Source: a virus. From it: a stretch of 26,001 nt of DNA. Where the stretch lies: IMG/VR virus record IMGVR_UViG_3300001846_000113, positions 1 through 26,001 of that record. The stretch is one strand, 5' to 3'. Positions 10,019 to 18,178 of the stretch are shown piece by piece (the stretch's first letter is position 1; each line of letters begins with the position of its first letter). The position numbers were made by a program, and so were the translations under genes. The notes under the pieces were generated by a model. That model did no database searches. It was not told where the DNA came from and worked only from the letters and a program-made list of their open reading frames with translations.

Positions 10019-10459
10019 TTAACTTTCGTATAAATCTTTTTTAGCTTTATATTCAAAACCTGCACTAGCTATACTTGCCCATCCACCAAATTGTTCTTTA
10101 CGTCTTTGAGATGCAGCTATATCTTGTGCATAACCAATATCACCAACTTTAGTTCCAACATTTAATCTTATTGTAGCAAGATCTTTTTCAAATGTTCTTG
10201 TTACATCTTTTTGTATATTTAAAAATGATCTACTATCCATTGAAAAACCAGAACCTGCTTGAGTTGCTTTATTAGAAGCAATTGTTGCTAAATAAGTTTC
10301 ACGTCTTTCATCAGCTTCTTGTCTAGCAATATTTTCAGCAGCTTTCTTTTGAGCTTCATATCTTTGTTGTTCTATTTCTGCTTGTTTTTTAGATTCTTTA
10401 ATATCGTAAACTGCTTTAGCTGCAGTTACAACAAACATAGTTACTGGATCAGCACTCAT
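10019..10459 (-). CDS. Small internal virion protein, gp14-like
   Basis: 146 residues. The N-terminal part has a short hydrophobic stretch (VTMFVVTAAKAVYDI, about 6-20). A charged, alanine- and glutamine-rich predicted coiled coil follows (about 20-60: KQAEIEQQRYEAQKKAAENI). The centre contains GSGFSMDSRSFLNI, and the C-terminal half is again helical. This pattern (hydrophobic N-terminus, KKQAE-rich coil, A.a.GSGv...S.xxxl) is shared by small internal virion proteins that sit between the nozzle gene and the large ejection proteins in podoviruses. It overlaps the nozzle gene by four bases (ATGA), so it is translationally coupled. The family assignment comes from pattern and position; no catalytic role is expected. 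Confidence 0.6.
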   Translation of the reverse strand: MSADPVTMFVVTAAKAVYDIKESKKQAEIEQQRYEAQKKAAENIARQEADERRETYLATIASNKATQAGSGFSMDSRSFLNIQKDVTRTFEKDLATIRLNVGTKVGDIGYAQDIAASQRRKEQFGGWASIASAGFEYKAKKDLYES

Positions 10460-12672
10460 GCAAAAACTACCTCTACTGACATACCCAAGATTTTTATTGG
10501 TAAAGGATCATCTTGGCTAATTGTTACTGTTGGACTTTTATTATATCCTAAAAAGAAAAATTCTTTTTTATCTGTTACAGGTGTTAGGTCAGAGCCACCT
10601 TGAAAATTAACTTGTTGAATAACTAAAGCTTTAGAGGTGCTGTCTGCAGCTTTAATAGTCATATCTAGGGTAGAGTTAAGATCCACAATGGCTCTTGAGA
10701 TTCTTCTAGGTAACCCAGTTAATGGGCCTTCTGGTAATTCTTGATCAATTGGCATAGTTTCAATTATCGGAATATAATTAAAACCAACTTTAAGTCCAGT
10801 AGCTTTTGGTGCATTTGTTAAAGTTATTTGATCTGTACCAGATACTGTAAATGATCCAATTGAACTATTACCATCTACAATATTAACAGATTCATTTGTA
10901 TAAATAGCATTAACATCATGTAAAAAACCTTTTACTAAAGTTATTACTGCATTGTCTGCAGGTGTTGCTGCTAAAGATTGATTTAAGTTTAAAGTATAAG
11001 ATCCTGCGCCATTATTTGTTACAGATTGAATTGTATATTCTGTAGCATTTCCAGCAATAGTAAATGTTTCATTAATTTTTGGATCAGAAGTAAAACCATC
11101 TACGTTTAATGTAGAACCAGTTTGGCTTCCACCATTAACTAATGGTGTACCTCTTTGATTTAATGTAGAAGTAGTTTGGCAATCTAATGTTTCAGTATCA
11201 TCATCTGCAAATTTTTCTAATGTATATACAGTAGAACTATTTAAAGATCTTTTACAAATAACTACTAAGTTTTCATTTAATGATGCAATAGATTGAAAAA
11301 AATCATTATCTCTTGTAGACCATAATCCCCATCCTGCAATTTTTTCATCTCTAACAGAATGAAACAAAGCAAGTTTACCATTATGTGTAGATCCACTATT
11401 TAAAAAAAATGCATATTGTTCAGGTCTAGTTAAGTTACCTTTCATAATTGCAATTTCTTTTGGTGAGTCAATTAAATGTTGAGCAAGAATAGATACAGCA
11501 GTAGATTTATATCCATCTTCTAAATCAGAATAAACAAACTCTCTTACAGCTTTACCATTTTTTTGAACAAATCCTGTAGCTTGGTCAAACATATGTGGTG
11601 CTGTTCTAGATATTCCATATGGTGTTTGTCTTAATATACTTATGTTAGAAGGTGTAATTGTATTATCAGTAGAATCTGGAATATAATATTCTCCACCATC
11701 AGTAAATACTTGTAAGTCTTTACCAGCAAACATATGTCTAATTTCATTTACTGAATTACCTGTTATATCAGAGTCTATAGCTTCCGAATCTAATCCAGTA
11801 CCAATATCAAAATTAAAATAATCTCCAATATGAGATGCAAGTATACCTGCAGGTCTAGACTTTATACCACCTAACCATAACCTATTATGATGAAATGTAA
11901 CTGCTTGAGGATAACCTCTTACAGTAGAAATAGCTTCTTCTTTCCATTCATAATGTGGGCCTGTTCCACCAGATATAGTTTCAATTACAGTTACAGTTAC
12001 TTCTGTTGAACTTGTGTATCCTGTTATTTTACACTGTGATCCATCTATAGTTAAATAATGTCCTACATAATCAGAAGTAAAAAATCCTGAAGAAGCTGTG
12101 ACAGTTCTACCTGTACCAGTTGCTGATGTACTAATACTTAATGTTGTAGTTGCAGGTTCATATTTATAAAAAGGTGTATCTGTTTTGTATGCTCCAGAAA
12201 CTACTACATCTTCATTTATTTTAAATGCAAATACTCTTACAATAAAAGATGATGCAGATTCTCTGTAAATTTCTCTAATTTCATTATTTCTATGTGTAAT
12301 AAAAATAGTATCACCAAATTGAGCAAAGTTTAATTCAAATAGTTGAGCTGTAGTCCAATTACAATTAGTTGTATAATTACTTGTTAATACTGTACCATTT
12401 ATATTGTAAACATCCATTCTTTGATTAGATAAAACAATAATAGCTATTTCATCATCAGAAAATACAAATGGAATTATTCTAGATTCAGCAGGTAATGTTG
12501 CAAGATAAGAAGTACCTGGTCTTCTCATTAAACCACCTTCAGCTAATAATGCAAAGTTTCTACATTGTTTAGCACCTTGAAAATAAGATGGTACATCAGT
12601 TCTTGTTGCTAATAATGGGTTAAGTTCTCCAGACGAAAAATTTGTTATAACCGTTTTTAATGTTCTTCCCAT
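10456..12672 (-). CDS. Tail nozzle protein (tail tubular protein B, T7 gp12-like)
   Basis: 738 residues. The N-terminus carries the typical start of this family: TNFSSGELNPLLATRTDV (about 10-27), then YFQGAKQCRNFALLAEGGLM and RRPGTSYLA, so a beta-propeller-type nozzle protein that closes the short tail tube is expected. The middle (about 250-300) has YPQAVTFHHNRLWLGG, another hallmark of this family. The start overlaps the stop of the tail adaptor gene (TAATG), and the end overlaps the gp14-like gene by four bases. In T7-like virions this protein binds the adaptor ring on one side and the fibres on the other. The assignment is strong from the N-terminal motif and from gene order. Confidence 0.85.
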   Translation of the reverse strand: MGRTLKTVITNFSSGELNPLLATRTDVPSYFQGAKQCRNFALLAEGGLMRRPGTSYLATLPAESRIIPFVFSDDEIAIIVLSNQRMDVYNINGTVLTSNYTTNCNWTTAQLFELNFAQFGDTIFITHRNNEIREIYRESASSFIVRVFAFKINEDVVVSGAYKTDTPFYKYEPATTTLSISTSATGTGRTVTASSGFFTSDYVGHYLTIDGSQCKITGYTSSTEVTVTVIETISGGTGPHYEWKEEAISTVRGYPQAVTFHHNRLWLGGIKSRPAGILASHIGDYFNFDIGTGLDSEAIDSDITGNSVNEIRHMFAGKDLQVFTDGGEYYIPDSTDNTITPSNISILRQTPYGISRTAPHMFDQATGFVQKNGKAVREFVYSDLEDGYKSTAVSILAQHLIDSPKEIAIMKGNLTRPEQYAFFLNSGSTHNGKLALFHSVRDEKIAGWGLWSTRDNDFFQSIASLNENLVVICKRSLNSSTVYTLEKFADDDTETLDCQTTSTLNQRGTPLVNGGSQTGSTLNVDGFTSDPKINETFTIAGNATEYTIQSVTNNGAGSYTLNLNQSLAATPADNAVITLVKGFLHDVNAIYTNESVNIVDGNSSIGSFTVSGTDQITLTNAPKATGLKVGFNYIPIIETMPIDQELPEGPLTGLPRRISRAIVDLNSTLDMTIKAADSTSKALVIQQVNFQGGSDLTPVTDKKEFFFLGYNKSPTVTISQDDPLPIKILGMSVEVVFA

Positions 12673-13271
12673 TATACATCCGTTCTAGTAGATCTTCTAA
12701 GATTAATAAATCTATTAGTATCTAAAACTTTTGTAGTTGTTTCTTGAGCATCAATATTTTTAGCTATTAAAAATTGTCTTTCAGAAAGTTCTTTAAATTG
12801 TCTTATCATTGCAGAATCTCTAGCAACAGATCCAGCAAATATAGAAGCTAATTCATATTCTAAAGCTAATACAAAATGTGGTGGAAAATATGCTTCATCT
12901 ACTCTGTAAATATAATCCATAACTAATGTACTATTAGAACCATAACCATTAACATAAATATAATCTTTATATCTTGAATAAGGAATTACAATATCATTAA
13001 CTGTTATTGTATTAATTTGTAAAACTTCTGGATTAGTTGGTATTTGATAACCATAATCAAATCTTCCAGTAGGAGCTGCTGCTAATAATGAAAGTGTTTG
13101 TTGTGTTGTTGAAAATCTCCATCTGCATCTTGTAAGTGCAGCTTTTGTAATATCTTCGTAAATATTACTGGCAACTAATGCTTCTGTGCTTCCATCAGAA
13201 AAAGATGTGATAGGTTGTGCACCTATCATTACCAAAGCTCTTGCACATATGTCTATATTTGTTGTTGCCAT
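12672..13271 (-). CDS. Tail adaptor protein (tail tubular protein A, T7 gp11-like)
   Basis: 199 residues from MATTNIDICARALVMIGA. The N-terminus (CARALVMIGAQPITSF near 8-23), followed by ALVASNIYEDITKAALTRCRWRFST, matches the adaptor ring proteins that connect the portal to the nozzle. A longer upstream reading of this frame exists, but it would read back through the terminator hairpin and into the preceding gene and does not resemble the family, so the start at 13271 is preferred. There is no clear ribosome binding site: on the minus strand the start codon follows the U-run of the terminator directly (TTTTTTTTATTATTATG). The gene is the first of the tail module and is coupled by TAATG to the nozzle gene. 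Confidence 0.8.
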   Translation of the reverse strand: MATTNIDICARALVMIGAQPITSFSDGSTEALVASNIYEDITKAALTRCRWRFSTTQQTLSLLAAAPTGRFDYGYQIPTNPEVLQINTITVNDIVIPYSRYKDYIYVNGYGSNSTLVMDYIYRVDEAYFPPHFVLALEYELASIFAGSVARDSAMIRQFKELSERQFLIAKNIDAQETTTKVLDTNRFINLRRSTRTDV

Positions 13272-13277
13272 AATAAT

Positions 13278-13309
13278 AAAAAAAATGACTTGGGGGATTT
13301 CTCCCCCAA
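13278..13309 (-). terminator. Rho-independent terminator between capsid and tail modules
   Basis: On the minus strand a perfect 8-bp stem TTGGGGGA / TCCCCCAA with the loop GAAA is followed by GTCA and then eight T. Stem arms lie at 13302-13309 and 13290-13297. It starts 13 bases after the stop of the 83-residue gene. It probably ends or attenuates the abundant capsid transcript, with read-through feeding the tail genes. Confidence 0.85.
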
Positions 13310-13321
13310 ATCGAATTAGCT

Positions 13322-13573
13322 TTATGCTAATTTTGCAGTTGTTACAGTAGTTGCACCACTTGCTGAAGTAACAGTAAGTAGATCTGCTTCTGGAGTTCCA
13401 CCGATTCCGATAGAACAAAGAATTAAATCACCTTGTTTCAATTCAGCATATGCGCTGTTAAAGTAACCACTAGCAGCTACAGTTGCGATAGCATCTCCGT
13501 CAGTGTAAAACCAAAGAGAGTTGCCACCCATCTGAGCTACCTTTTTGATTGGATTATCAGTTGCGTAAGCCAT
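13322..13573 (-). CDS. Small capsid-adjacent protein, possible decoration or cement protein
   Basis: 83 residues, beta-rich in appearance: MAYATDNPIKKV at the start, then SLWFYTDGDAIATVAASGYF (about 19-38) and ELKQGDLILCS. Small proteins with this pattern (W.Y.dgD....aaGYF....l..GD.i) lie next to major capsid genes in many phages; their role has not been named with certainty as far as I know. It has a strong ribosome binding site (AAGGAG, eight bases before ATG on the minus strand) and is followed by the terminator, so it is expected to be made in amounts like the capsid protein. A decoration or head-stabilising role is inference from position and size. Confidence 0.65.
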   Translation of the reverse strand: MAYATDNPIKKVAQMGGNSLWFYTDGDAIATVAASGYFNSAYAELKQGDLILCSIGIGGTPEADLLTVTSASGATTVTTAKLA

Positions 13574-13592
13574 TATATATTCTCCTTAATTA

Positions 13593-14423
13593 TTACTCTG
13601 CACACTTCTGTATTCTAATACCATCAGAATCAATTAATACACCACCTATAGAAAGCATAGATGTAATTAAGTGAGAAACTTTTTCTGGTATATAGTTTAC
13701 TTCAGTTTTAACGTCAGAACCAATTCCCATACCAATTGATGATTTATGGAAAGCTACAGTATGTCTATCAGTAGAACCAGAAGTTTCTAGTCCACTGTGT
13801 ACAAACCATAAGAATCCTAACCATCTCTTAGCAGTCATACCACCAGCATAAGGAAGTTCACTTTCTCCCACATACTCGACTCTTGAGAATTGATCTAGGT
13901 TGATTAGGTCAGACCATTGTTTAGGCCCAACTACCCAGTATCTTTGTTGATCATCTGGTACGTCATTAGTATTGAAAAGTTCCATCATAGCTTGAGCTTT
14001 TCCTAGGTTCATTCCAGTACCTGTACCTGATGAGTTATTAGCAAGTGCTGTTGCATTTTCCATTACAGAAGTAATAACGCTGTCAGTTTTTCTACCTAAA
14101 GCGTATGCTGCTGAATTTGCAACTACTTGTCTTTCGTCAATGTTTACCTTTAACTCGTCTAACTTGTCAACGTAATCTGCTGCATAGTAATCAGTTAAAG
14201 TTGCTGACACATTGCTGTGAGCTAGATCCATTGCAACTACTTCAGCATGTCTTGCTTTAGTGTTTGCAGAACCTTTTGCAACTTTCTGAAACTTAACAGT
14301 ATTACCATTAACACCGTTCACAGTTCTTACCAAGTTCTTAAGTTTAGAACCCATTCTTTGGTAAGCCATATGAACTTCAGCTTCGAATTGAGTTATAAAG
14401 GCATTAGTTATTGATGTTGCCAT
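13593..14423 (-). CDS. Major capsid protein
   Basis: 276 residues. The N-terminal region (MATSITNAFITQFEAEVHMA, then GSKLKNLVRTVNGVNGNTVKF near 25-45), ADYVDKLDELKVNIDERQV in the middle and YWVVGPKQWSDLINLDQFSR near 161-180 resemble HK97-fold capsid proteins of the podovirus type that is not closely T7-like. It lies directly after scaffold and one small gene, and before the small capsid-adjacent gene. The ribosome binding site is strong (TGAGGAAAATAA-ATG on the minus strand). Base composition is less AT-rich than in the flanking late genes and codon choice looks more selective, consistent with high expression. A candidate promoter lies in the 144-base gap upstream. Confidence 0.8.
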   Translation of the reverse strand: MATSITNAFITQFEAEVHMAYQRMGSKLKNLVRTVNGVNGNTVKFQKVAKGSANTKARHAEVVAMDLAHSNVSATLTDYYAADYVDKLDELKVNIDERQVVANSAAYALGRKTDSVITSVMENATALANNSSGTGTGMNLGKAQAMMELFNTNDVPDDQQRYWVVGPKQWSDLINLDQFSRVEYVGESELPYAGGMTAKRWLGFLWFVHSGLETSGSTDRHTVAFHKSSIGMGIGSDVKTEVNYIPEKVSHLITSMLSIGGVLIDSDGIRIQKCAE

Positions 14424-14537
14424 TTATTTTCCTCATTGTTAAGTTATTAAATTTACCGATTATCTTTCTAATGCAGAGGATTGTTGTCCAGTTAAGGGCA
14501 ATCATTGTACATTCTAAAGGTCTTGATTAAGGAATAT

Positions 14538-14567
14538 TGTATAATAGATATTGTTGACAACGCACAA
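14538..14567 (-). promoter_or_regulatory. Candidate sigma70-type promoter upstream of the capsid gene
   Basis: Reading the minus strand: TTGTGC (14567-14562), 18 bases, TATACA (14543-14538). An overlapping -10 option is TATTAT at 14546-14541 with 15-base spacing. The odd palindrome GTTGTCAAC lies inside the spacer. The site gives a leader of about 100 bases before the capsid start. The evidence is sequence match only, and in AT-rich DNA such matches arise by chance. Confidence 0.3.
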
Positions 14568-14837
14568 TTATATCCATTTTTTAGGAATAGTAATAACTTC
14601 TCCAAATTCTATTGTTCCATCTTTATCTTCAGAATATGTGCCAAACAATGTTATAAAATCTTTTGTATCTTTGTATATCCAAAATTCACCTGTTTTACAA
14701 ACTGCTGGTACTGCAGCATCCATTTGTGCTACAGATAACCAGCCAGTTTGCGAAACACAATCTAGCCATTTTATTGGCTTTTTAAGTTTCTTAAAATTAA
14801 ACTTATGTTTTTTCTTGTCCTTTGTATGCCTTCTCAT
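14568..14837 (-). CDS. Small conserved phage protein of unknown function between scaffold and capsid
   Basis: 89 residues with a lysine-rich N-terminus (MRRHTKDKKKHKFNFKKLKK). A compact beta-rich domain follows: WLDCVSQTGWLS, then CKTGEFWIYKDTKDFITLFG and GEVITIPKKWI at the end. I recognise the pattern W.d....sGW......c..vG......d....l.......d...g....IP..wI from many small phage proteins; it looks like a small SH3-like barrel, with no function known to me. It overlaps the end of the scaffold gene by 35 bases, and no strong ribosome binding site is visible, so coupling to scaffold translation is likely. Confidence 0.65.
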   Translation of the reverse strand: MRRHTKDKKKHKFNFKKLKKPIKWLDCVSQTGWLSVAQMDAAVPAVCKTGEFWIYKDTKDFITLFGTYSEDKDGTIEFGEVITIPKKWI

Positions 14838-15552
14838 ATAATTCTGTTACTCGTTTTACATAAGCAGGATCACGTCTACTAGAATCCCAATATCTAGGAT
14901 CTTTTAACATAGATTTTAAATCATCTATATCAGCAGTAACATCTACCTGTGTTTGGGTTGTAGGCATATTACTATCTTTTGTAAGTTTCATTACTTCTTC
15001 CAAAGCTTTTACACCTTCTGCTGTAGAAGCGAAACTAGATATAGCTTGATAAGAATCTGGGCTTAAATATTTTTTAGACCAAAGTTCTGCTGCTTCAATT
15101 CTTTCTTTACCATTATCTCCAAGTTTTTGTACTTCAAGATCTGTGTTAGGAAGATTAGCCATAGCATTATCTATAAATACTTTTACTCCTTCATCATATT
15201 GTTGTTGAGATAAACCTGCATTTTTGGCAGTTTGATTCCACCATTGTACAATAGGCATATCTTCACTTATATCTAAACTAACATTTGAATCTAATTCTGG
15301 AATATTAAGTTTATATTGTTCTGGAACATTTTGAAGTTTTTCATTTTCAATATCTAGTCTAATTTGTTTAGTTAAGTCTTCTGTTCTAGAACCTAATTTA
15401 GATTCTAAAGAGTTATAAGATGAAGCTAAATTTTCAATATTAACTTCATTTCTTTCAGCATCCCAAAATTTATCTTGAATATAATCTGGTTTAGTTACCT
15501 CTGAAGTTTTTTCAGTGGCGACTGGTGCTGCATTAGCATTATCATCTGCCAT
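14803..15552 (-). CDS. Capsid assembly scaffolding protein
   Basis: 249 residues, acidic and mostly helical, typical of a head scaffold. PDYIQDKFWDAERNEVNIEN near 23-42 and LASSYNSLESKLG near 43-55 are close to the start pattern seen in phage scaffold proteins of this type (PE.f.dkFWd...g.vn.e.La.sY..le..lg). The C-terminus (DPRYWDSSRRDPAYVKRV, then TELYEKAYKGQ) contains the basic helix expected to touch the capsid protein. It lies between the portal group and the major capsid gene, the standard place. The start overlaps the stop of the Bbp19-like gene. Confidence 0.8.
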   Translation of the reverse strand: MADDNANAAPVATEKTSEVTKPDYIQDKFWDAERNEVNIENLASSYNSLESKLGSRTEDLTKQIRLDIENEKLQNVPEQYKLNIPELDSNVSLDISEDMPIVQWWNQTAKNAGLSQQQYDEGVKVFIDNAMANLPNTDLEVQKLGDNGKERIEAAELWSKKYLSPDSYQAISSFASTAEGVKALEEVMKLTKDSNMPTTQTQVDVTADIDDLKSMLKDPRYWDSSRRDPAYVKRVTELYEKAYKGQEKT

Positions 15553-15823
15553 CTTGTTCTCCTTTTGTTATACGAGTTTTTATTACTCCAACTAAGAATC
15601 GCATACCTTCTAAGTGGAATAGTCTGTTGCTATCTATGTTTGGCCCAGCAACAGCTTCTATTGTTATTGATTGCAAATAGCTTAAAACTTTTTTACCTTC
15701 ATCTCCTTTAAAAAGATTGGCAAAATGTTTATTTAAGATCTGTTCTTCTTCAGCAGATCTTATATAACCATCAATACTATTTGTAATTTTGGGCTTCTCT
15801 TTCTCTAGATCTTTCCAAGACAT
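15542..15823 (-). CDS. Bbp19-like phage protein of unknown function
   Basis: 93 residues from MSWKDLEKEKPK. The upstream GTG-start reading is rejected because this ATG has a clear ribosome binding site (CCAGGAGCGTAAT) and directly follows the portal stop. The protein contains HFANLFKGDEGKKVLSYLQ (about 33-51) and FHLEGMRFLVGVIKTRI (about 69-85). That matches the Bbp19 pattern (F..lF.t..G..vL..L ... eG.r.l...I) known from Bordetella phage BPP-1 and many podoviruses, where the gene lies between portal and scaffold. Its function is not established. The position supports a head-assembly role. Confidence 0.7.
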   Translation of the reverse strand: MSWKDLEKEKPKITNSIDGYIRSAEEEQILNKHFANLFKGDEGKKVLSYLQSITIEAVAGPNIDSNRLFHLEGMRFLVGVIKTRITKGEQDGR

Positions 15824-15824
15824 A

Positions 15825-17381
15825 TTACGCTCCTGGTGGAGCTTCACCTCCTTCTGGTGTTGATTGCATTTGTTGTAAACGGTTTACAAGCTCTTGTTGT
15901 TCTTCTTCGTTTCTAATTAGTTTTTCAGGCAGGTTCATTTTTTCAGCTAGATATTTTGCAGTTTCATTTTGATCTACAATTAGATTAACCATTTGTGGCC
16001 CAAATGTTGCGCCAATAATTTCGTTAAATCTAGTTACATCAGAAACATCTTGCATATGTTGTGCCTGTGCTAATGGTGAACGTGGAGCTACTTTTACTTC
16101 CCTACCATTTACTTTAGGGATGTCTATTCTACCTTGTTTAGATAAAATTCTAATTATTCTTTTTAACAATGGAGTTATTAATTCAGATTGTAATCTACCA
16201 AAAGAAGATCCTATTTGTCTTGATAGATCTGCCATTCTTTCAGAAACTTCAGTAGCTGTCATTGGTGTACCTTCAGGTCTACCAAGAGCTTCCATGTATA
16301 AAGCTTTTTTAATATTAGTTCTCATGTCATTTAAAACTAATTGAGCTACATCAAAGTTAGATGCAGATTGTATAGGTAATAAACCTCTAGATCCTGGTGC
16401 TACAGGTATTAAAGATCCAGGTACTAATGATATATTATCTGGATTAATTACACCATCATCTTCATAAGTATATACACCACTAACTGACATTTGTGCATTT
16501 TGTAAAATTAATTCTATTGTAAGATTGCAAGTTTTAATTGCTGACATAGCATTAAATACTGGCCCTCTGCCATATACTTCACCAGACGCTTTATTCCATC
16601 TAAATACTAAATATGGATTTGAACCTTCTCCTATAAACATTTCTTCATAAAGAATATGTTTTGGATTTTCCATAACAATACACATTTTATATTTTTCAAC
16701 ATTTTCTTCATATATTTTATAAACAGCTTCAATAATTTTAACCTTTTTTTTATTTTTCAATGGATCAAAATTTTCTGGTAATTGAGCTTTTGGATATAAA
16801 AAATTTATTTCATTTGGTTTACAATATCTAGTTCTATAAATAGAATCTATTTTACCATCAGGCCCAGTGTTCAAACAAACTCTAGTTAATGGTACTGCTG
16901 TAAATTTAATTGGATTAATAGCATCACCTTCTTCAACAAGCATAATTCCAGTACCAATTGCAAGATCCATAAATGATTCATGTATTTCTTGATTAAAGTT
17001 TGATTGTTGTAATAATTGAAAAACATAATCTGTAATTTTATCTAATTGTAAATTAATATTTGGCTTTTGTTCTTGTGGTATTTCTGATCCAGCTTGAAAG
17101 TCTGCCCATCTAGCAAATGTTGGAACAATACCTGCTTGTAATCTTGATGCAAATTCTTGTACTCCAACTACAGCAGTTTCGTCAAAAATCTTATCAGTTC
17201 TTTTTTGTCCAGGTGCTTCTTCATAAAATGATTCTCTATTTGGAAGACAATATTCATATGCTTCTTCAAATTTATCTTTCCAATAATCTTTTATATTTTG
17301 AGCTTCTTTATATTTTTTTAAAATTTCAGATGCTCTATCTTCTATTCCATAATTAATTTCAGAGTTATCTAAATAATCCAT
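15825..17381 (-). CDS. Portal (head-tail connector) protein
   Basis: 518 residues. The N-terminal half has KDYWKDKFEEAYEYCLPNR (about 31-49), TDKIFDETAVVGVQEFASR and LQAGIVPTFARWADFQAG (about 62-98), the hallmark of T7 gp8-type head-tail connectors. The middle contains YGRGPVFNAMSAIKTCN and the stretch GRPEGTPMTATEVSERMADL, also typical. The dodecameric portal is the site of DNA passage and binds the terminase during packaging and the tail adaptor afterwards. The start overlaps the stop of the 57-residue basic gene (TAATG). Confidence 0.9.
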   Translation of the reverse strand: MDYLDNSEINYGIEDRASEILKKYKEAQNIKDYWKDKFEEAYEYCLPNRESFYEEAPGQKRTDKIFDETAVVGVQEFASRLQAGIVPTFARWADFQAGSEIPQEQKPNINLQLDKITDYVFQLLQQSNFNQEIHESFMDLAIGTGIMLVEEGDAINPIKFTAVPLTRVCLNTGPDGKIDSIYRTRYCKPNEINFLYPKAQLPENFDPLKNKKKVKIIEAVYKIYEENVEKYKMCIVMENPKHILYEEMFIGEGSNPYLVFRWNKASGEVYGRGPVFNAMSAIKTCNLTIELILQNAQMSVSGVYTYEDDGVINPDNISLVPGSLIPVAPGSRGLLPIQSASNFDVAQLVLNDMRTNIKKALYMEALGRPEGTPMTATEVSERMADLSRQIGSSFGRLQSELITPLLKRIIRILSKQGRIDIPKVNGREVKVAPRSPLAQAQHMQDVSDVTRFNEIIGATFGPQMVNLIVDQNETAKYLAEKMNLPEKLIRNEEEQQELVNRLQQMQSTPEGGEAPPGA

Positions 17382-17554
17382 TATTTAAACTTTCTTAATG
17401 TTAATGCTAATCTAGCTCTTTTAGCAGTTATACCAGAACCTTTAGCAGCTTTAACTAATTTTTTTCTAGGAATATTTTTTCCTTCTTTAGCTTTTAAAGT
17501 TGCTCTTAAAGCTCCAGGTTTTTTAATTGCTTGTTGAATCCATTTTTTTGTCAT
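17381..17554 (-). CDS. Small basic protein upstream of portal
   Basis: 57 residues: MTKKWIQQAIKKPGALRATL at the start, RKKLVKAAKGSGITAKRARL in the middle. It has 14 lysines and 5 arginines with one acidic residue. The pattern W(I)Q.AIKKPGALR.t is one I recognise from many phages near portal and terminase genes; its function is not known to me, and DNA contact in the head is only a guess from charge. The gene overlaps the portal start (TAATG). Confidence 0.75.
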   Translation of the reverse strand: MTKKWIQQAIKKPGALRATLKAKEGKNIPRKKLVKAAKGSGITAKRARLALTLRKFK

Positions 17555-18178
17555 TTAATAAAAAAATCCTCCACCACCAGGTTTTGCAAATAAAGATCTA
17601 GATGATGTTATTGATAATCTTTTTTTCTTATATGCATTAGCTTGTTCTGCTGCAGCTTGTTCTGCTTTTGCTTGTTCAGCTTTTTGTATTGCAACATTTT
17701 CAGCTTCTATTTGAGCTTCTGTTTTAGTTGTTGTTTGCCCACCCCTATCACCACGTGTAATCACGTTACCATATGCATCAGTTTCACCTGACATTCTTTT
17801 TGACATATATCCAGAATAAACTTCATTTTGTTTTTCTACAGATAGTCTATCAAATTCTTCTTTGGTATAACCAATATTTTTTTTAGCATATTTTGATGCT
17901 AAAACTTTTTCAGTAAAAAATTTACCAGTATATTGTGCACTTTTTTGTAAAGGTTTATTTAACACTTTTGTAATAATTTGTAAAGAAGGTGGCCCTTTAC
18001 CTGTACCTCGTCTTACATTATAAGCACGTTGATCTTGAAAAGCTTTTTCTTTAGCTTCTTTTATAGCTTTATCTCTAACTTTTTGATTTTTAATAGTTGA
18101 GGTAGTTATACCAATTTCTCTACTTGATTGGTAAGTATTATTATTACCACCACCTTTATTGCCACCATCACCACTCAT
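17555..18178 (-). CDS. Head-associated phage protein of unknown function
   Basis: 207 residues. The N-terminus is low complexity, rich in glycine and asparagine (MSGDGGNKGGGNNNTY). A basic helical region is in the middle, and an alanine/glutamate/glutamine-rich coiled coil (about 155-185, AEQAKAEQAAAEQANAYKKK) leads to a short C-terminal motif SRSLFAKPGGGGFFY. Phage proteins ending in a serine/leucine-rich segment followed by glycines are common between terminase and portal genes, but their role is unknown. It overlaps the upstream gene by ATGA and ends one base before the 57-residue gene begins. Confidence 0.6.
   Translation of the reverse strand: MSGDGGNKGGGNNNTYQSSREIGITTSTIKNQKVRDKAIKEAKEKAFQDQRAYNVRRGTGKGPPSLQIITKVLNKPLQKSAQYTGKFFTEKVLASKYAKKNIGYTKEEFDRLSVEKQNEVYSGYMSKRMSGETDAYGNVITRGDRGGQTTTKTEAQIEAENVAIQKAEQAKAEQAAAEQANAYKKKRLSITSSRSLFAKPGGGGFFY

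Noticed and set aside
13272-13418. N-terminal extension of the tail adaptor
   Set aside because: It would translate the terminator and the end of the neighbouring gene in another frame; the family-like sequence begins at the internal ATG.
14505-14841. Plus-strand reading frames around the capsid leader
   Set aside because: They overlap the minus-strand small gene and the scaffold end, and lack ribosome binding sites.
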